Shown: piece after piece, positions 1 to 13,130 of the stretch
Numbering within the stretch: position 1 is the stretch's first letter
Layout: each line of letters starts with the position of its first letter
Assembly (NCBI RefSeq): GCF_937616625.2
Contig: NC_065573.1
Coordinates: 5,843,001-5,907,000, forward strand
Source: Mercurialis annua
Taxonomy: Eukaryota > Streptophyta > Magnoliopsida > Malpighiales > Euphorbiaceae
Direction: 5' to 3'
Length of the DNA stretch: 64,000 nucleotides
Made by a program: the position numbers and the translations under genes
Notes under the pieces: model-generated
Seen by the model: the letters and a program-made list of their open reading frames with translations, nothing else
Told to the model about the DNA's origin: nothing
Database searches by the model: none

Positions 1-3000
1 TGGATTTGTTTCGTAACGTTTGTAAAAGTTTGGCTTAAATTTCTAAAAAGGCGAAACGTTTGGAATTGTTTCGTAACGTTTGTGAAAATTTGGCTTATAT
101 TTCTAAAAAGTCGAAATGTTTGGATTTGTTTCGTAACATTTTGTACACTTTTGGCTTAAATCGCTAAAAAAGTGAAACGTTTGGATTCGTTTCTTAACGT
201 TTGTAAATGTTTGGCTTAAATCTCTAAAAAGGTGAAACGTTTGGATTTGTTTCGTAACGTTTGTAAGTTTGGCTTAAATCGCTAAAAAGGTGAAACGTTT
301 GGATTTGTTTCGTAACGTTTGTTAACGTTTGGCCTAAATCACTAAAAAAGTAAAACGTTTGGATTTTTTTCGTAACACTTGTAAACATTTAGCTTAAATT
401 GCTAAAAAGGTGAAACATTTTATTTTGTTTCATATCGTTTGTAAACGTTTGGCTTAAATTGCTAAGAAGGTGAAACGCTTGGATTCGTTTCATAACGTTT
501 GTAAACGTTTGGCTTAAATTGCTAAAAAAGGTGAAACATTTGGATTTGTTCATATCCTTTGTAAACATTTGGCCTAAATCGCTAAAAAGTTGAAATGTTT
601 GGATTTATTTCGTAACGTGTGTAAATGTTTGGCTTAAATCGCTAAAAAGGTGAAACATTTGGATTTTTTTCGTAACGTTTGAAAATGTTTGGCTTCAACT
701 GCTAATAAGGTGAAACGTTTGGATTTGTTTCATAACGTTTCTAAACGTTTGGCATAAATCGCTATGAAGGTGAAATGTTTGTATTTATTTCATAACGTTT
801 TAAACGTTTGGCTTAAATCGCTAAATTGGGGAAACGTTTGGATTTTCGCAACGTTTGTAAACTTTTGGCTTAAATTGCTATAAAGGTTAAATGTTTGGTT
901 TTTTTTTCGTAACATTTCTAAACGTTCGTCTTAAATCGCTAAAAAGGAGAAATGTTTGGATTTATTTCGTAACGTTTGGCTTCAATTGCTAAAAAGGTGA
1001 AACGCTTGGATTTGTTTCGTATCTTTGTAAACATTTGGCTTAAATTGCTAAAAAGGTGAAACGCTTGGTTTTTTTGGTAACTTTGTAAACATTTGGCTTA
1101 AATTGCTAAAAAGGTGAAACGCTTGGTTTTTTCGCATAACGTTTTTAAGGGTTTGGCATAAATCCCTAAAAATGTGAAACGTTTGGATTTGTTTCGTGAT
1201 GTTTGAAATGTATGGTTTTAGTTCGTAAGGTTGATAAACATTTGGCTTAAATCGCTAAAAAGGGGAAACGTTTGGATTTGTTTCGTAACGTCTGTAAACG
1301 TTTGCCTTAAATATCTAAAAAAGCAAAACGTTTGGATGTATTTTGTAACGTTTGTAAACGTTTGGCTTAAATCGCTAAAAAAGTGAAACGTTTGAAATTT
1401 AGTAATGTTTGTAAACGTTTTACTTAAATAGTTAAAAAGGTTAAATGCTTGATTTGTTTCATAATGTTTGTAAACGTTTGGCTTAAAGGTAAAACGTTTA
1501 GAATTGTTTCACAACGTTATAAACGTTTGGATTTGTTTTGTAACGTTTGTAAATATTTGGCTTAAATCGCTAAAAAGGTGAAACGTTTGGATTTGTTTCA
1601 TAACGTTTGTAAGCGTTTGGCTTAAAATGCTAAAAAGGTTAAACGTTTGGTTTTGTTTCGAAACGTTTAGCTTAAATCGCTATAAAGGTGAAACGTTTGG
1701 ATTTGTTTCGTAACGTTTGTAAAAGTTTGGCTTAAATTTCTAAAAAGGCGAAACGTTTGGATTGGTTTCGTAACGTTTGTAAAAATTTGGCTTATATTTC
1801 TAAAAAGTAGAAATGTTTGGATTTGTTTCGTAACATTTTGTGCACTTTTGGCTTAAATCGCTAAAAAAGTGAAACGTTTGGATTCGTTTCGTAACGTTTG
1901 TAAATGTTTGGCTTAAATCTCTAAAAAGGTGAAACGTTTGGATTTGTTTCGTAACGTTTGTAAGTTTGGCTTAAATCGCTAAAAAGGTGAAACATTTGGA
2001 TTTGTTTCGTAACGTTTGTTAACGTTTGGCTTAAATCACTAAAAAAGTAAAACGTTTGGATTTTTTTCGTAACACTTGTAAACATTTAGCTTAAATTGCT
2101 AAAAAGGTGAAACATTTTATTTTGTTTCATAACGTTTGTAAATGTTTGGCATAAATTGCTAAGAAGGTGAAACGCTTGGATTCGTTTCATAACGTTTGTA
2201 AACGTTTGGCTTAAATTGCTAAAAAGGTGAAACATTTGGCTTTGTTCATATCCTTTGTAAACATTTGGCCTAAATCGCTAAAAAGGTGAAATGTTTGGAT
2301 TTATTTCGTAACGTGTGTAAATGTTTGGCTTAAATCGCTAAAAAGGTGAAACGTTTGGATTTTTTTCGTAACGTTTGAAAATGTTTGGCTTCAACTGCTA
2401 ATAAGGTCAAACGTTTGGATTTGTTTCATAACGTTTTTAAACGTTTGGCATAAATCGCTATGAAGGTGAAATGTTTGTATTTATTTCATAACGTTTTAAA
2501 CGTTTGGCTTAAATCGCTAAATTGGGGAAACGTTTGGATTTTCGCAACGTTTGTAAACTTTTGGCTTAAATTGCTAAAAAGATTAAATGTTTGGTTTTTT
2601 TTCGTAACATTTGTAAACGTTCGGCTTAAATCGCTAAAAAGGAGAAACGTTTGGATTTATTTCGTAACGTTTGTAAACGTTTGGCTTCAATTGCTAAAAA
2701 GGTGAAACACTTGGATTTGTTTCGTATCTTTGTAAACATTTGGCTTAAATTGCTAAAAAGGTGAAACGCTTGGTTTTTTTGGTAACTTTGTAAACATTTG
2801 GCTTAAATTGCTAAAAAGGTGAAACGCTTGATTTTTTTGCATAACGTTTTTAAGGGTTTGGCATAAATCGCTAAAAATGTGAAACGTTTGGATTTGTTTC
2901 GTGACGTTTGAAACGTATGGTTTTAGTTCGTAAGGTTGATAACTGTTTGGCTTAAATCGCTAAAAAGGGGAAACGTTTGGATTTGTTTCGTAACGTCTGT

Positions 3001-6000
3001 AAACGTTTGCCTTAAATTGCTAAAAAAGCAAAACGTTTGGATTTATTTTGTAACGTTTGTAAACGTTTGGCTTAAATCTCTAAAAAGGTGAAACGTTTGA
3101 AATTTAGTAATGTTTGTAAACGTTTTACTTAAATAGCTAAAAAGGTTAAATGCTTGATTTGTTTCATAATGTTTGTAAACGTTTGGCTTAAATTGCTAAA
3201 AAGGTAAAACGTTTAGAATTGTTTTGCAACGTTATAAACGTTTGGATTTGTTTTGTAACGTTTGTAAATATTTGGCTTAAATCGCTAAAAAGGTGAAACG
3301 TTTGGATTTTTTTCGTAACGTTTGTAAGCGTTTGGCCTAAACTGCTAAAAAGGTTAAACGTTTGGTTTTGTTTCGAAACGTTTAGCTTAAATCGCTATAA
3401 AGGTGAAACGTTTGGATTTGTTTCGTAACGTTTGTAAAAGTTTGGCTTAAATTTCTAAAAAGGCAAAACGTTTGGATTTGTTTCGTAACGTTTGTAAAAA
3501 TTTGGCTTATATTTCTAAAAAGTCGAAATGTTTGGATTTGTTTCGTAACATTTTGTACACTTTTGGCTTAAATCGCTAAAAAAGTGAAACGTTTGGATTC
3601 GTTTCGTAACGTTTGTAAATGTTTGGCTTAAATCTCTAAAAAGGTGAAACGTTTGGATTTGTTTCGTAACGTTTGTAAGCTTGGCTTAAATCGCTAAAAA
3701 GGTGAAACGTTTGGATTTGTTTCGTAACGTTTGTTAACGTTTGGCTTAAATCACTAAAAAAGTAAAACGTTTGTATTTTTTTTGTAACGTTTGTAAACGT
3801 TTAGCTTAAATTGCTAAAAAGGTGAAACATTTTATTTTGTTTCATAACGTTTGTAAACGTTTGGCTTAAATTGCTAAGAAGGTGAAACGCTTGGATTCGT
3901 TTCATAACGTTTGGCTTAAATTGCTAAAAAGGTGGAACATTTGGATTTGTTCATATCCTTTGTAAACGTTTGGCCTAAATCGCTAAAAAGGTGAAACATT
4001 TGGATTTATTTTGTAACGTGTGTAAACGTTTGGCTTAAATCGCTAAAAAGGTGAAACGTTTGGATTTGTTTCGTAACGTTTGAAAATGTTTGGCTTCAAT
4101 TGCTAATAAGGTGAAACGTTTGGATTTGTTTCATAACGTTTCTAAACGTTTGGCATAAATCGCTATGAAGGTGAAATGTTTGTATTTATTTCATAACGTT
4201 TTAAACGTTTGGCTTAAATCTCTAAATTGGGGAAACGTTTGAATTTTCGCAACGTTTGTAAACTTTTGGCTTAAATTGCTAAAAAGGTTAAATGTTTGGT
4301 TTTTTTTCGTAACATTTGTAAACGTTCGGCTTAAATCGCTAAAAAGCGAAACGTTTGGATTTATTTCGTAACGTTTGTAAACGTTTGGCTTCAATTGCTA
4401 AAAAGGTGAAACGCTTGGATTTGTTTTATAACTTTGTAAACATTTGGCTTAAATTGTTAAAAAGGTGAAACGCTTGGTTTTTTTGCATAACGTTTTTAAG
4501 GGTTTGGCATAAATCGCTAAAAATGTGAAACGTTTGGATTTGTTTCGTGACGTTTGAAACGTATGGTTTTGTTTCGTAACGTTTGTAAACGTTTGGCTTA
4601 AATCGCTAAAAAGGGGAAACGTTTGGATTTGTTTCGGAACGTCTGTAAACGTTTGCCTTAAATTGCTAAAAAAGCAAAACGTTTGGATTTATTTTGTAAC
4701 GTTTGTAAACTTTTGGCTTAAATCGCTAAAAAGGTGAAACGTTTGAAATTTAGTAATGTTTGTAAACGTTTTACTTAAATAGCTAAAAAGGTTAAATGCT
4801 TGATTTGTTTCATAATGTTTGTAAACGTTTGGCTTAAATTGCTAAAAAGGTAAAACGTTTAGAATTGTTTCGCAACGTTATAAACGTTTGGATTTGTTTT
4901 GTAACGTTTGTAAATATTTGGCTTAAATCGCTAAAAAGGTGAAACGTTTGGATTTGTTTCGTAACGTTTGTAAGCGTTTAGCTTATACTGCTAAAAAGGT
5001 TAAACGTTTGGTTTTGTTTCGAAACGTTTAGCTTAAATCGCTATAAAGGTGAAACGTTGGGATTTGTTTCGTAACGTTTGTAAAAGTTTGGCTTAAATTT
5101 CTAAAAAGGCGAAACGTTTGGATTTGTTTCGTAATGTTTGTAAAAATTTGGCTTATATTTCTAAAAAGTCGAAATGTTTGGATTTGTTTCGTAACATTTT
5201 GTACACTTTTGGCTTAAATCGCTAAAAAAGTGAAACGTTTGGATTCGTTTCGTAACGTATGTAAATGTTTGGCTTAAATCTCTAAAAAGGTGAAACGTTT
5301 GGATTTGTTTCGTAACGTTTGTAAGTTTGGCTTAAATCGCTAAAAAGGTGAAACGTTTGGATTTGTTTCGTAACGTTTGTTAACGTTTGGCTTAAATCAC
5401 TAAAAAAGTAAAACGTTTGGATTTTTTTCGTAACACTTGTAAACGTTTAGCTTAAATTGCTAAAAAGGTGAAACATTTTATTTTGTGTCATAACGTTTGT
5501 AAACGTTTGGCTTAAATTGCTAAGAAGGTGAAACGCTTGGATTCGTTTCATAACGTTGGTAAACGTTTGGCTTAAATTGCTAAAAAGGTGAAACATTTGA
5601 ATTTGTTCACATCCTTTGTAAATATTTGGCCTAAATTGCTAAAAAGGTGAAATGTTTGGATTTATTTTGTAACGTGTGTAAATGTTTGGCTTAAATCGCT
5701 AAAAAGGTGAAACGTTTGGATTTTTTTCGTAACGTTTGAAAATGTTTTGCTTCAATTGCTAATAAGGTGAAACGTTTGGATTTGTTTCATAACGTTTCTA
5801 AACGTTTGGCATGAATCGCTATGAAGGTTAAATGTTTGTATTTATTTCATAACGTTTTAAACGTTTGGCTTAAATCGCTAAATTGGGGAAACGTTGGATT
5901 TTCGCAACGTTTGTAAACTTTTGGCTTAAATTGCTAAAAAGGTTAAATGTTTGGTTTTTTTTCGTAACATTTGTAAACGTTCGGCTTAAATCGCTAAAAA

Positions 6001-6770
6001 GCGAAACGTTTGGATTTATTTCGTAACGTTTGTAAACGTTTGGCTTTAATTGCTAAAAAGGTGAAACGCTTGGATTTGTTTCGTAACTTTGTAAACATTT
6101 GGCTTAAATTTCTAAAAAGGTGAAACGCTTGGTATTTTTGCATAACGTTTTTAAGGGTTTGGCATAAATCGCTAAAAATGTGAAACGTTTGGATTTGCTT
6201 CGTGACGTTTGAAACGTATGGTTTTGTTTCGTAACGTTTGTAAACGTTTGGCTTAAATCGCTAAAAAGGGGAAACGTTTGGATTTGTTTCGTAACGTTTT
6301 AAAACATTTGCTTAAATCGCTAAAAAGGCAAAACGTTTGGATTTGTTTTGCAACGTTCGTAAACGTTTGGCTTAAATCGCTAAAAAGGTGAAACGTTTGA
6401 AATTTAGTAACGTTTGTAAACGTTTGGCTTAAATTGCTAAAAAGGTTAAATGCTTGATTTGTTTCGTAACGTTTGTAAACGTTTGGCTTAAATTGCTAAA
6501 AAGGTAAAACGTTTGGATTTGTTTCGCAACGTTATAAATGTTGGGTTTTGTTTCGTAACGTTTGTAAACGTTGGGCTTTAATAGCTAAAAATGTGAAACA
6601 TTTGTTTTTGTTTCGTAACGTTTTAACTTAAATAGCTAAAAAGGTGAAACGTTTGGATTTGTTTCGTAATGTTTGTAAGCGTTTGGCTTAAATTGCTAAA
6701 AAGGTGAAACGTTTGGTTTTGTTTCGAAACGTTTGTAAACGTTTGGCTTAAGTCGCTAAAAAGGTGAAAC
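1..6770 (+). repeat. Higher-order repeat of about 1.65-1.7 kb, four copies
   Basis: Marker monomers recur in the same order. The variant TTTGAAATTTAGTAATG (CG in the fourth copy) occurs at about 1390, 3095, 4741 and 6395. The start-of-window motif with TGTAAAAGTTTGGC recurs near 1698, 3413 and 5059. The unit is about 28 monomers. The first three copies share private variants and differ by scattered substitutions and one lost half-monomer. The fourth copy (from about 5059) follows the same order but is nearer the plain consensus after about 6300. From about 6770 to 8296 a still more diverged copy seems to follow. Copy edges are by eye. Confidence 0.88.
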
Positions 6771-8296
6771 GTTTGGATTTGTTTCGTAACGTTTGTAAAT
6801 ATTTGGCTTAAATTGCTAAAAAGGCGAAACGTTTGGATTTGTTTCGTAACATTTTGGAAACGTTTGGCTTAAATCGCTAAAAAGGTGAAACGTTTGGATT
6901 TGTTTCGTAACGTTTGTAAATGTTTAGCTTAAATCTCTAAAAAGTGGAAACGTTTGGATTTGTTTGTAATGTTTGTAAATGTTTGGCTTAATTCGCGATA
7001 AAGGCTAAACGTTTGGATTTGTTCTGTAACGTTTGAAAACGTTTGGCTTAAATCGCAAAAAAGGGGAAAAGTTTGGTTTTGTTTCGTAACATTTGTAAAC
7101 GTTCGGCTTAAATCACTAAAAAGGTGAAAAGTTTAGATTTATTTTGTAACGTTTGTAAACGTTTGGCTTAAATCGCTAAAATGCTGACGTTTAGATTTGT
7201 TTTATAGCGGTTGTAAACGTTTGTCTTAAATTGCTAAAAATATGGAACGTTTGGATATGTTTCGTAACGTTTGTTTAAATTGCTAAAAACGTGAAACGCT
7301 TGGATTTGTTTCGCAACATTTGTAAATGTTTGGCTTAAATTGCTAAAAAGTTGAAACACTTGGATTTGTTTCAAAACGTTTGTAAACGTTTGGCTTATAT
7401 CGCTAAAAATGTGAAACGTTTGGATTTGTTTCGTAACGTTTGTAAACGTTTGACTTAAAAAGCTAAAAAGGTGAAACGTTTGGTTTTGTTTTGTAACGTT
7501 TGTAAACGTTTGGTTTTGTTTCGTAATGTTTGTACACGTTTGGCTTAAATCACTAAAAAGGTGAAATGTTTGGATTTGTTTCGTAACGTTTGTAAACGTT
7601 AGGCTTAAATTGCAAAAAAGATGAAACGCTTAGATTTGTTCCGTAACATTTGTAAACGTTTGGCTTAATTTGCTAAAAAGGTGAAACGCTTGGATTTGTT
7701 TCGTAACGTTTGTAAACCTTTGGCTTCAATTGCTAAAAAGGTGAAACATTTGGATTTGTTTCCTAACCTTTGTAAACGTTTGTCTTAAATCGCTAAAAAG
7801 GTGAAACGTTTGGATTTGTTTCGTAACGTTTGTAAATGTTTGGCTTAAATCACTAAAAAGGGGAAACGTATTTGTTTCGTAACATTTGTAAACATTTGGC
7901 TTCATTCGCTAAAAAGGTGAAATGTTTGGATTTGTCTCGTAACGTTTGGCATAAATCGCTAAGAATGTGAAATGTTTAAATTTGTTTCGTAACGTTTTAA
8001 CCGTTTGGCTTAAATCGCTGAAATGGGGAAAGGTTTGGATTTGTTTCGTAACATTTGTAAACGTTTGGCTTAAATTGCTAAAAAGATGAAATGTTTGGTT
8101 TTGTTTCGTAACGTTTGTAAACGTTTTGCTTAAATCGCTAAAAAGGCGAAACATTTGGATTTGTTTCGTATCTTTTGTAAACGTTTGCCTTAAATTTCTA
8201 AACAGGTGAAACGCGTGGATTTGATTCGTAACGGTTGTAAACGTTTGGCGTAAATTACTAAAAAGGTGAAAGTTTGAATTTTTTTTCGGAACGAAG
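1..8296 (+). repeat. 60-bp satellite array, block A
   Basis: Tandem monomers of about 60 bp in one orientation. The consensus begins AAACGTTTGGATTTGTTTCG, continues TAACGTTTGTAAACGTTTGG and ends CTTAAATCGCTAAAAAGGTG. AAACGTTTGG occurs at monomer positions 1 and 31, so the monomer looks like a diverged 30-bp dimer. It holds three near-palindromic AACGTT cores. Variants are largely CpG to TpG or CpA changes (AAACATTTGG, AAATGTTTGG), plus single-base indels and occasional lost half-monomers. The block ends where the monomer runs into LTR sequence near 8296. No gene is present; open frames here are by-products of the 60-bp period. Confidence 0.97.
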
Positions 8297-10531
8297 TCTC
8301 GATACAAGCCTATCGAGCAGTTCATTTCAATCCAGACCCATATTTCGTAAAAACAGTTCAAAAATATTTGTAATACTAAAATAAGATGCGGTACTTAATA
8401 AAGCGGTAAATAGCACTACAAACTCACTGCTTGCTTATCCACGTGATCTTGGCAAACAGCTAACCCCGGTTCGACTCCTGAGCGCGAGTAGTCGAAGAGT
8501 CTAAAAATAAATCATACGTTAAAATCACTCCAACCCCTAACTCTAAGAATACTAGACACCACATACGACTAGCACAATTAAACGGGCAATTAAATATTAC
8601 ACAGAGAACACAATTCTCAATAAATCATAATGCCGAAAATAAATTAAGCCTATTGAGTTCATAATTTAAAAATCCAATAGAAAAATATTAATTAAATAAT
8701 ATATAATTAATAAATAAAATCCTTTCCTCAAATAGTGGGTAAGCCGAGTTTCTAAAATTAGCAAGGTAATCACACATGTCGGGCGATCCAAGTCTAACCC
8801 GACCCAACCATAAATCAGAATTATAAACCACAGTTTGTAATTTAATATTTAATAAAAATATTGATTAAATATCAAAATGAACTTGATAGCTTGAAACCCA
8901 AGTAATTATAATTATCGCCAAAAATATCTCAAATAATTAATAACAAATTAAAACTAAAATATAACTTTAATCACATAGGCATTCTAAGCCAAAAATTCTC
9001 AAATAATTTATTAAACAATTTGAAACAAAAATATGAATTTAAATCGTATTGGCCCACTAAGTCACAAATCTTAAAATATCAATTAATTCACAATTAATAA
9101 AAATTATCAATTTAATTTTTAATAATTCAAATATTATTTTTATATTTTAAAGAAAATAATATTACTAATTTGTCAATTTTTCAAATTAAAATGAAATCCC
9201 CTATTTAGCAATCAAAATTAATTAATCAATTTAAAAAATCAAATATAAACTAGTTAATAATAACTTAAGGAACCTATTTAACTAACTCAACACAATTCAA
9301 AGATCAAAGATTCTTTTAGCCATAACAGAATCAAAATCTACCAACCAAACCTCTACACATAATCGTCTCCTACATTTGATCATAACACAAGCTTACATAC
9401 ATAGTAGCAAACCGAAAATCTTAAGCTTTCAAAACCCCAACATTTTCTTAGCAACACTCATAAATCATGTTCAACACCTCAACACAAGATTAAAAGAGTC
9501 ATGCCAACCTAAAAGATAGAAGCTGAGCTTCGAGAAACGATTTGCATAAATTATGAAACTGAGAAACTAAAACGAAAAACATAAAATTAATTAAGGAACA
9601 CTAGTTAAGAGTCCAATGATCCAAACACCCAAAACTCACAGTCAAAAGATAGCATAAACATAACACAAAAAGGATTCACCCTTCGGTAGAACACAAGAAA
9701 CAATTTGAACCAAAATAGCACGTAAAAACGATGAAACGGCGGCGATTAAAACTAGATCATTTACGTACCGTTTGGCAAATTTCAAGATTGGGAATCGTAG
9801 AGGAATGAATCTACTATCACGGGGAAGAAACAGAACTGAATTCGATTGAGAAACGGCTGCGAACGAATCGAAATAGCAAACTGTCGATTTATGATTCAAA
9901 ACAAAAATTACATAAACACGGTAAAACGGTGGCGGCTATAACGGAAAATATAACGTACAGTTATGTGAAACCTAAGCTAGGAATTGTAGAGGGCTGAGTC
10001 TACTATCTCAGAAATCAAACGGAATACGATTTGGTTCTGAAACGAGTGCGATATCAATTACAAACGGAGATGCCGTATTTGAACAAAACTGACAATTGGA
10101 ATTAAAATTTACCGATGAAGAGATGACGGCAGTATGAGTTTGAGGATGATTTTCACAGTTTAATCTCATAGATTTCGGTGAAGAGATGACGGCTAGAGTT
10201 AGTATGAAGTGTGGTGAAGATTTTAGGTTTAGAAAACGTTTTTAAAAAGTGAAAGAATCGAGCTAAATCCGGAGTCAAAGTGCCGTTCACAAACTGCACT
10301 CACTGGTCTCGAATGAGACCAGTGCAGAAATGTGCTGGTCTCATTCGAGACCTGTGTTTCAAAAGGAATGGTTGGGCCAAACCAAGGCCCAACCAAAATA
10401 AAAAGGTCCAAAGGCCAAACCGAACCCAAAACAAACCTAACCAAACCGAAAACGAATTTTGAATACATAAACGACTCAAAATATTTCTGAATCTCCCAAA
10501 TTAAATTTCAAAATTTTTACGGGATATTACA
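8297..10531 (-). repeat. Truncated 3' LTR of the chromovirus
   Basis: On the minus strand it begins TGTAATATCCCG at 10531, directly after the polypurine tract, and breaks off at 8297 after GTATCGAGACT. The related solo LTR at 50844-54152 continues for about 690 bp past the matching point, so the LTR lacks its 3' end. The best-conserved part is 8297-8600, matching 53200-53470 of the plus strand. Between about 8600 and 9300 it is very AT-rich. The small open frames here (9642-9899, 10229-10468) lie in LTR sequence and are not genes. Confidence 0.88.
10305..10352. promoter_or_regulatory. Perfect 18-bp hairpin in the chromovirus LTR
   Basis: Arms GGTCTCGAATGAGACCAG and CTGGTCTCATTCGAGACC are exact inverted repeats around a 12-base loop. 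Each arm is itself a smaller palindrome (GGTCTC, GAAT, GAGACC). It lies about 180 bp inside the LTR from its transcription-proximal edge, in the U3 part. I do not see it in the two solo LTRs. Its role is unknown. Confidence 0.8.
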
Positions 10532-10543
10532 TTTTCCCCAACT
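10532..10543 (-). promoter_or_regulatory. Polypurine tract of the chromovirus
   Basis: The minus strand reads AGTTGGGGAAAA immediately before TGTAATATCCC, the start of the LTR. A purine run abutting the 3' LTR is the plus-strand DNA primer site of LTR retrotransposons. It fixes the LTR boundary at 10531. Confidence 0.85.
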
Positions 10544-10651
10544 TATTGAATATTCGTCCTCGAATTTAACACAATAAACACATAGCACCAAAAATAACAC
10601 AAAACACAAGTAAAACTCATAAAAAATCAAATAATAATCAATTTTTGTACC

Positions 10652-13130
10652 TCAAGGAAATAGAAAAGGATAGCGACTCTGCATATCAGACCGGGTTTTC
10701 CAAGTGCACTCCTTAACAGAATGATTCTGCCAAAGAACCATGACCATCAGAATCTCCTTGCTCCGTAACTTACGGACCTGCGTATCAACAATCTCTACAG
10801 GTTGCTTCTCGTAAGATAACTCATGGTCAATCTCAACACTCTGCGGTACTATCACATGAGAAAGATCAGAAATACACTTCCGCAACATGGAAATATGAAA
10901 CAGTGGGTGAAACAACGACATATCTGGTGGCAACGCTAACTTGTACGCCACTGCTCCAATACGGTCAATGATCTCATACGGACCAACATACCTTGGTGCT
11001 AACTTTCCCTTAACACCAAAACGCACAACGCCCTTCATAGGCGAAACCTGAAGAAACACGAAATCTCCAACCCGAAACTCAATGTCTTTCCTCTTCGGAT
11101 CAGCATAACTCTTATGCCAACTAAAAGCTGTCTTTAACCTTCGTTTGATCAACGGTGCCTTCTCTGATGTAATCTAAATAATCTATGCTCCCGAGAGCTT
11201 ACGCTCGCTAACCTCCTCCCAACAGATAAGAGATCGACACTTGCGACCGTACAAAGCCTCATAAGGTGCCATCTCGATACTACCGTGGTAACTGTTGTTG
11301 TAAGATAACTCGATCAAAGGCAAATGAGTATCCCAGCTACCCTGAAAATCCAGAACACACATCCTGAATATGTCCTCTAAAGTCTGAATAGTCCTCTCAG
11401 ACTGACCGTCAGTCTGACGATGAAAAGCAGTACTGAAATCCAACCTCAAACCCAAAGATTCCTACATCGCCTTCCAAAACCGAGAGGTGAAAACTAAACC
11501 TCTGTCCGAAACTATCGACACTGGTACACCATGGAGACTCACAATCCAATCGATGTACAACTGTGCCAACTTCGAAGCCTGATAAGTAACCGTGATCGGT
11601 AAGAAGTGAACTAACTTGGTCAAATGGTCAACTATCACCCAAATCGAATCATACCCCTGTCAGGTACGTGGAAAACCAACCACAAAATCCATAGCGATCC
11701 GCTCCCATTTCCACTCTGGAATAGGTAACGGTTGCAGATATCCAAACGGTCTCTGATACTCTAACTTTACCCGTTGGCAAGTCAAACACTTAGACACAAA
11801 CTCTGTAACATCCTTTTTCATTCTGCTCCACCAGTATGTACCCTTGAAATCATGATACATCTTGGTAGAACCCGGATTAACACTGTAAGCTGACTTGTGC
11901 TCTTCCTCCAGAATCTGGTCTCTCAAACCATCCGAATACGGAACACACAGTCGAGAACCGTACCTGAGAACTCCATCGGCTAGAACAAACTCAGAATTCC
12001 CATCCAAATGGATCTAATCTATAATTTGTTTCAATTGTGGATCCTTAGCTTGTGAAGCTTTGATCCTATCAATCAAAACCGGTTGCACTTGCAACTGTCC
12101 CAACAAACAACCTCTCTGCGAAACCTGAAATCTGTATCCCAAAGCTAACAAACTATGCCACTCATGAACCATGGGTCTCTTCCCAACCTCAAAAATATAG
12201 GCCAAACTGCCCGAAGACTTGCGACTCAACGCATCGGCTATAATATTAGCCTTACACGGATGGTACTGAATAGAACAATCGCAGTCTTTCAGTAACTCCA
12301 ACCATCTCCGCTGCCTCAGATTCAACTCGCGCTGATAAAAGATGTACTTCAGACTCTTATGATCAGTAAAGATCTCGCAAGTCGCACCGTACAAATAGTG
12401 CCTCCAAATCTTGAGAGCAAAAACAACAGCTGTTAACTCCAGATCATGAGTAGGATAATTCACCTCATGCTTCTTCAACCGGCGATAATCATAGGCAATC
12501 ACCTTACCATGTTGCATCAACACACAACCCAACCCGATACGAGAAGCATCGCAATACACAATGAACCCCTCAATGCCAGATGGCAAAGCCAACACAGGAG
12601 CTGTAGTCAAAATCTCTTTGAGCTTCTCAAAGCTCGCCTCACACTTGTCAGTCCACTCAAACTTAACACCCTTCTGTGTCAGTTTAGTCAATGGTGCAGA
12701 TATTCTGGAGAAATCCTACACGAACCGACGATAATAGCCAGCTAACCCCAGAAAACTTTTGATCTCGGTAACTGACTTCGGCCTCTGCCAATCCATAACC
12801 GCCTCAATCTTCGTCGGATCAACCTTGATCCCATCCTTTGACACCACGTGTCCTAAGAAAGTAACTTGATCCAGCCAGAATTTGCACTTCGAGAACTTAG
12901 CATACAACGATGCTCACGCAAAGTCTGCCGTATCGTCCTCAAGTGGAAAGCACGCTCCTCCTCACTCCGAGAGTAGACCAGTATGTCATCAATAAACACA
13001 ATAACAAACTAATCTAGAAACGGCTTGAATACCCGGTTCATCATATCCATAAACGCGGCTGGTGCGTTAGTTAACCCAAAAGACATGACTAGAAACTCGA
13101 AATACCCATAACGCGTTCTGAAAGCAGTTT
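10652..13130 (-). pseudogene. Chromovirus pol remnant: RT, RNase H, integrase, chromodomain-like tail
   Basis: From 13130 downward the RT shows [18 protein letters not shown] and the catalytic FIDDILVYS. It has a TAG at 13009-13011 and a one-base frameshift near 12912, then resumes with [12 protein letters not shown] and [13 protein letters not shown]. RNase H (12691-12014) shows VYCDAS, the HDLE motif, [11 protein letters not shown] and IADALSRKS. Integrase follows with the zinc-binding HX..H/CX2C region (MKKDVTEFVSKCLTCQRVK), the core with SIVSDRG, and [18 protein letters not shown]. The C-terminus (10652-11152) has VGDFVFLQVSP, FHPLFHISMLRK and a chromodomain-like end with YPFLF. From the end of RT onward everything is in one frame, broken by stops near 12718, 12012, 11658, 11463 and two near 11170-11182. 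The enzymes would copy and integrate the element; this copy is dead. Confidence 0.92.

Larger units (their letters stand above)
8297..13130 (-). mobile_element. Ty3-gypsy chromovirus (Del/Tekay-like), truncated at both ends
   Basis: Reading the minus strand: RT (partial), RNase H, integrase, chromodomain-like tail, polypurine tract, then a 3' LTR. The 5' LTR, gag, protease and the start of RT are missing. The element starts at 13130 inside the RT segment just before the residues KTAFRTRYG, and ends at 8297 inside the LTR; both ends abut satellite directly. No target duplication is expected or seen for a fragment. The domain order and the chromodomain-like C-terminus are those of plant chromoviruses. 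The LTR matches two solo LTRs in this window. Confidence 0.93.

Noticed and set aside
1..8296. CRISPR-like regularly spaced repeats
   Set aside because: The whole 60-bp unit is repeated with gradual variation. There are no unique spacers between constant repeats, and the context is a plant nucleus.
9642..10468. Small open frames on both strands between 9.6 and 10.5 kb
   Set aside because: They lie in the chromovirus LTR. None shows a domain, and the pair at 10229-10468 / 10280-10462 overlaps on opposite strands.
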